Shown here: positions 5,320-5,509 of the stretch, piece by piece
Layout: each line of letters opens with the position of its first letter
Position numbering within the stretch: the first letter of the stretch is position 1
DNA from: Propionibacteriaceae bacterium
GTDB lineage: Bacteria > Actinomycetota > Actinomycetes > Propionibacteriales > Propionibacteriaceae
NCBI GenBank assembly: GCA_031265725.1
Contig: JAISCH010000140.1
Span: 1-5,509, forward strand
Reading direction: 5' to 3'
Length of the DNA: 5,509 bases
The notes under the pieces: model-generated
Database searches by the model: none
Told to the model about the DNA's origin: nothing
The model's input: only the letters and a program-made list of their open reading frames with translations
Position numbers and translations under genes: made by a program

Positions 5320-5509
5320 CGGACCAACTCGCCAGCGGGGGTGCCGCAAACCGGACAGGTGAGCGCGTAGAACTCGTCTATCGCCTGCTCCGCCGCGCAA
5401 CCAGGACACCAGACCGCTGCGGCGACGATCTCCAATTCCAGCCGGGCACCCTGCAATCTGGTACCGGCGACGGCTATCGTCCAAGCCCCCTCCAAGGCAT
5501 CCGGGGATG
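5247..5509 (-). CDS. hypA: Hydrogenase nickel incorporation protein HypA, 5' end missing
   Basis: This is the C-terminal ~87 residues of HypA; the beginning lies beyond the right edge. HypA is a small cytoplasmic protein that works with HypB to deliver nickel to the hydrogenase large subunit. The visible sequence enters as SPDALEGAWTIAVAGTRLQG, followed by ARLELEI, which matches the end of the family's nickel-binding domain. The zinc loop follows with two CxxC pairs: CPGC (codons at 5408-5397) and CPVC (5357-5346). The tail GREFEVTFADLDLED is the usual last strand. The frame is open to the window end and the TTG at 5495 is internal, not a start. The gene ends at TAG 5249-5247, convergent with hyaD and 104 bp from its stop, so it belongs to a separate transcript, probably a hyp cluster to the right. 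Confidence 0.9.
   Translation of the reverse strand, partial: SPDALEGAWTIAVAGTRLQGARLELEIVAAAVWCPGCAAEQAIDEFYALTCPVCGTPAGELVRGREFEVTFADLDLEDSATGKPEG

Noticed and set aside
5142..5509. A + strand frame starting at ATG 5142, overlapping the hyaD stop (TGATG) and open to the right edge
   Set aside because: Beyond 5247 it is codon-aligned antisense to hypA, where GC-rich codons rarely create stops. HypA has clear family motifs; the antisense product has none that I recognise.
1..5509. CRISPR arrays, tRNA/rRNA genes, insertion sequences
   Set aside because: No spaced repeat array, cloverleaf, rRNA-like stretch, transposase or terminal inverted repeats were seen. The only repeats are the short ones near 5144-5319.

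Overview
The window carries a membrane-bound, respiratory-type [NiFe] hydrogenase operon on the + strand (small subunit, large subunit, b-type cytochrome, maturation endopeptidase). The 3' part of a hypA maturation gene converges on it from the right edge. The sequence is moderately GC-rich (about 60%), with GC-rich third codon positions, Shine-Dalgarno-type sites and tightly overlapped genes. I suspect an anaerobic or facultative actinobacterium, perhaps like Propionibacteriaceae, but this is an impression from composition and gene style and not a proven assignment.

Layout: 1-87 may hold the beginning of a minus-strand gene running off the left edge (weak). Bases 88-380 are the upstream control region. 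They hold a 6+6 bp palindrome (131-143), a strong hairpin followed by a T-rich tract (186-235), a TGAT-N4-ATCA motif of FNR/CRP type overlapping a possible extended -10 (290-302), and an SD that points to ATG 381 as the small-subunit start. Genes follow at 381-1637 (hyaA), 1641-3380 (hyaB), 3377-4597 (hyaC) and 4594-5142 (hyaD). The hyaA/hyaB gap is 3 nt, and both later junctions are ATGA stop/start overlaps, so the four genes look translationally coupled. Bases 5143-5246 hold three 15-bp tandem repeats and a duplicated copy of the hypA tail. hypA (minus) occupies 5247 to the right edge.

How it works together (known family biology plus visible motifs): HyaB holds the Ni-Fe site (RxCGxC...DPCxxCxxH). 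HyaA relays electrons through proximal, medial and distal Fe-S clusters. HyaC takes them into the membrane through haem b. HyaD clips the 14-residue tail of HyaB after Ni insertion, and HypA helps deliver Ni. The proximal cluster has the ordinary four cysteines, so the enzyme is not of the six-Cys O2-tolerant type.

The most unusual feature is the cytochrome subunit. Its first ~165 residues are not a hydrogenase cytochrome but resemble the nucleotide-binding (N) domain of a P-type ATPase. A decayed remnant of the DKTGTLT motif lies in front, and the rest of the pump is absent. A second oddity is a 72-bp-period duplication of the hypA 3' end, whose second copy lies in frame beyond a TAG stop.
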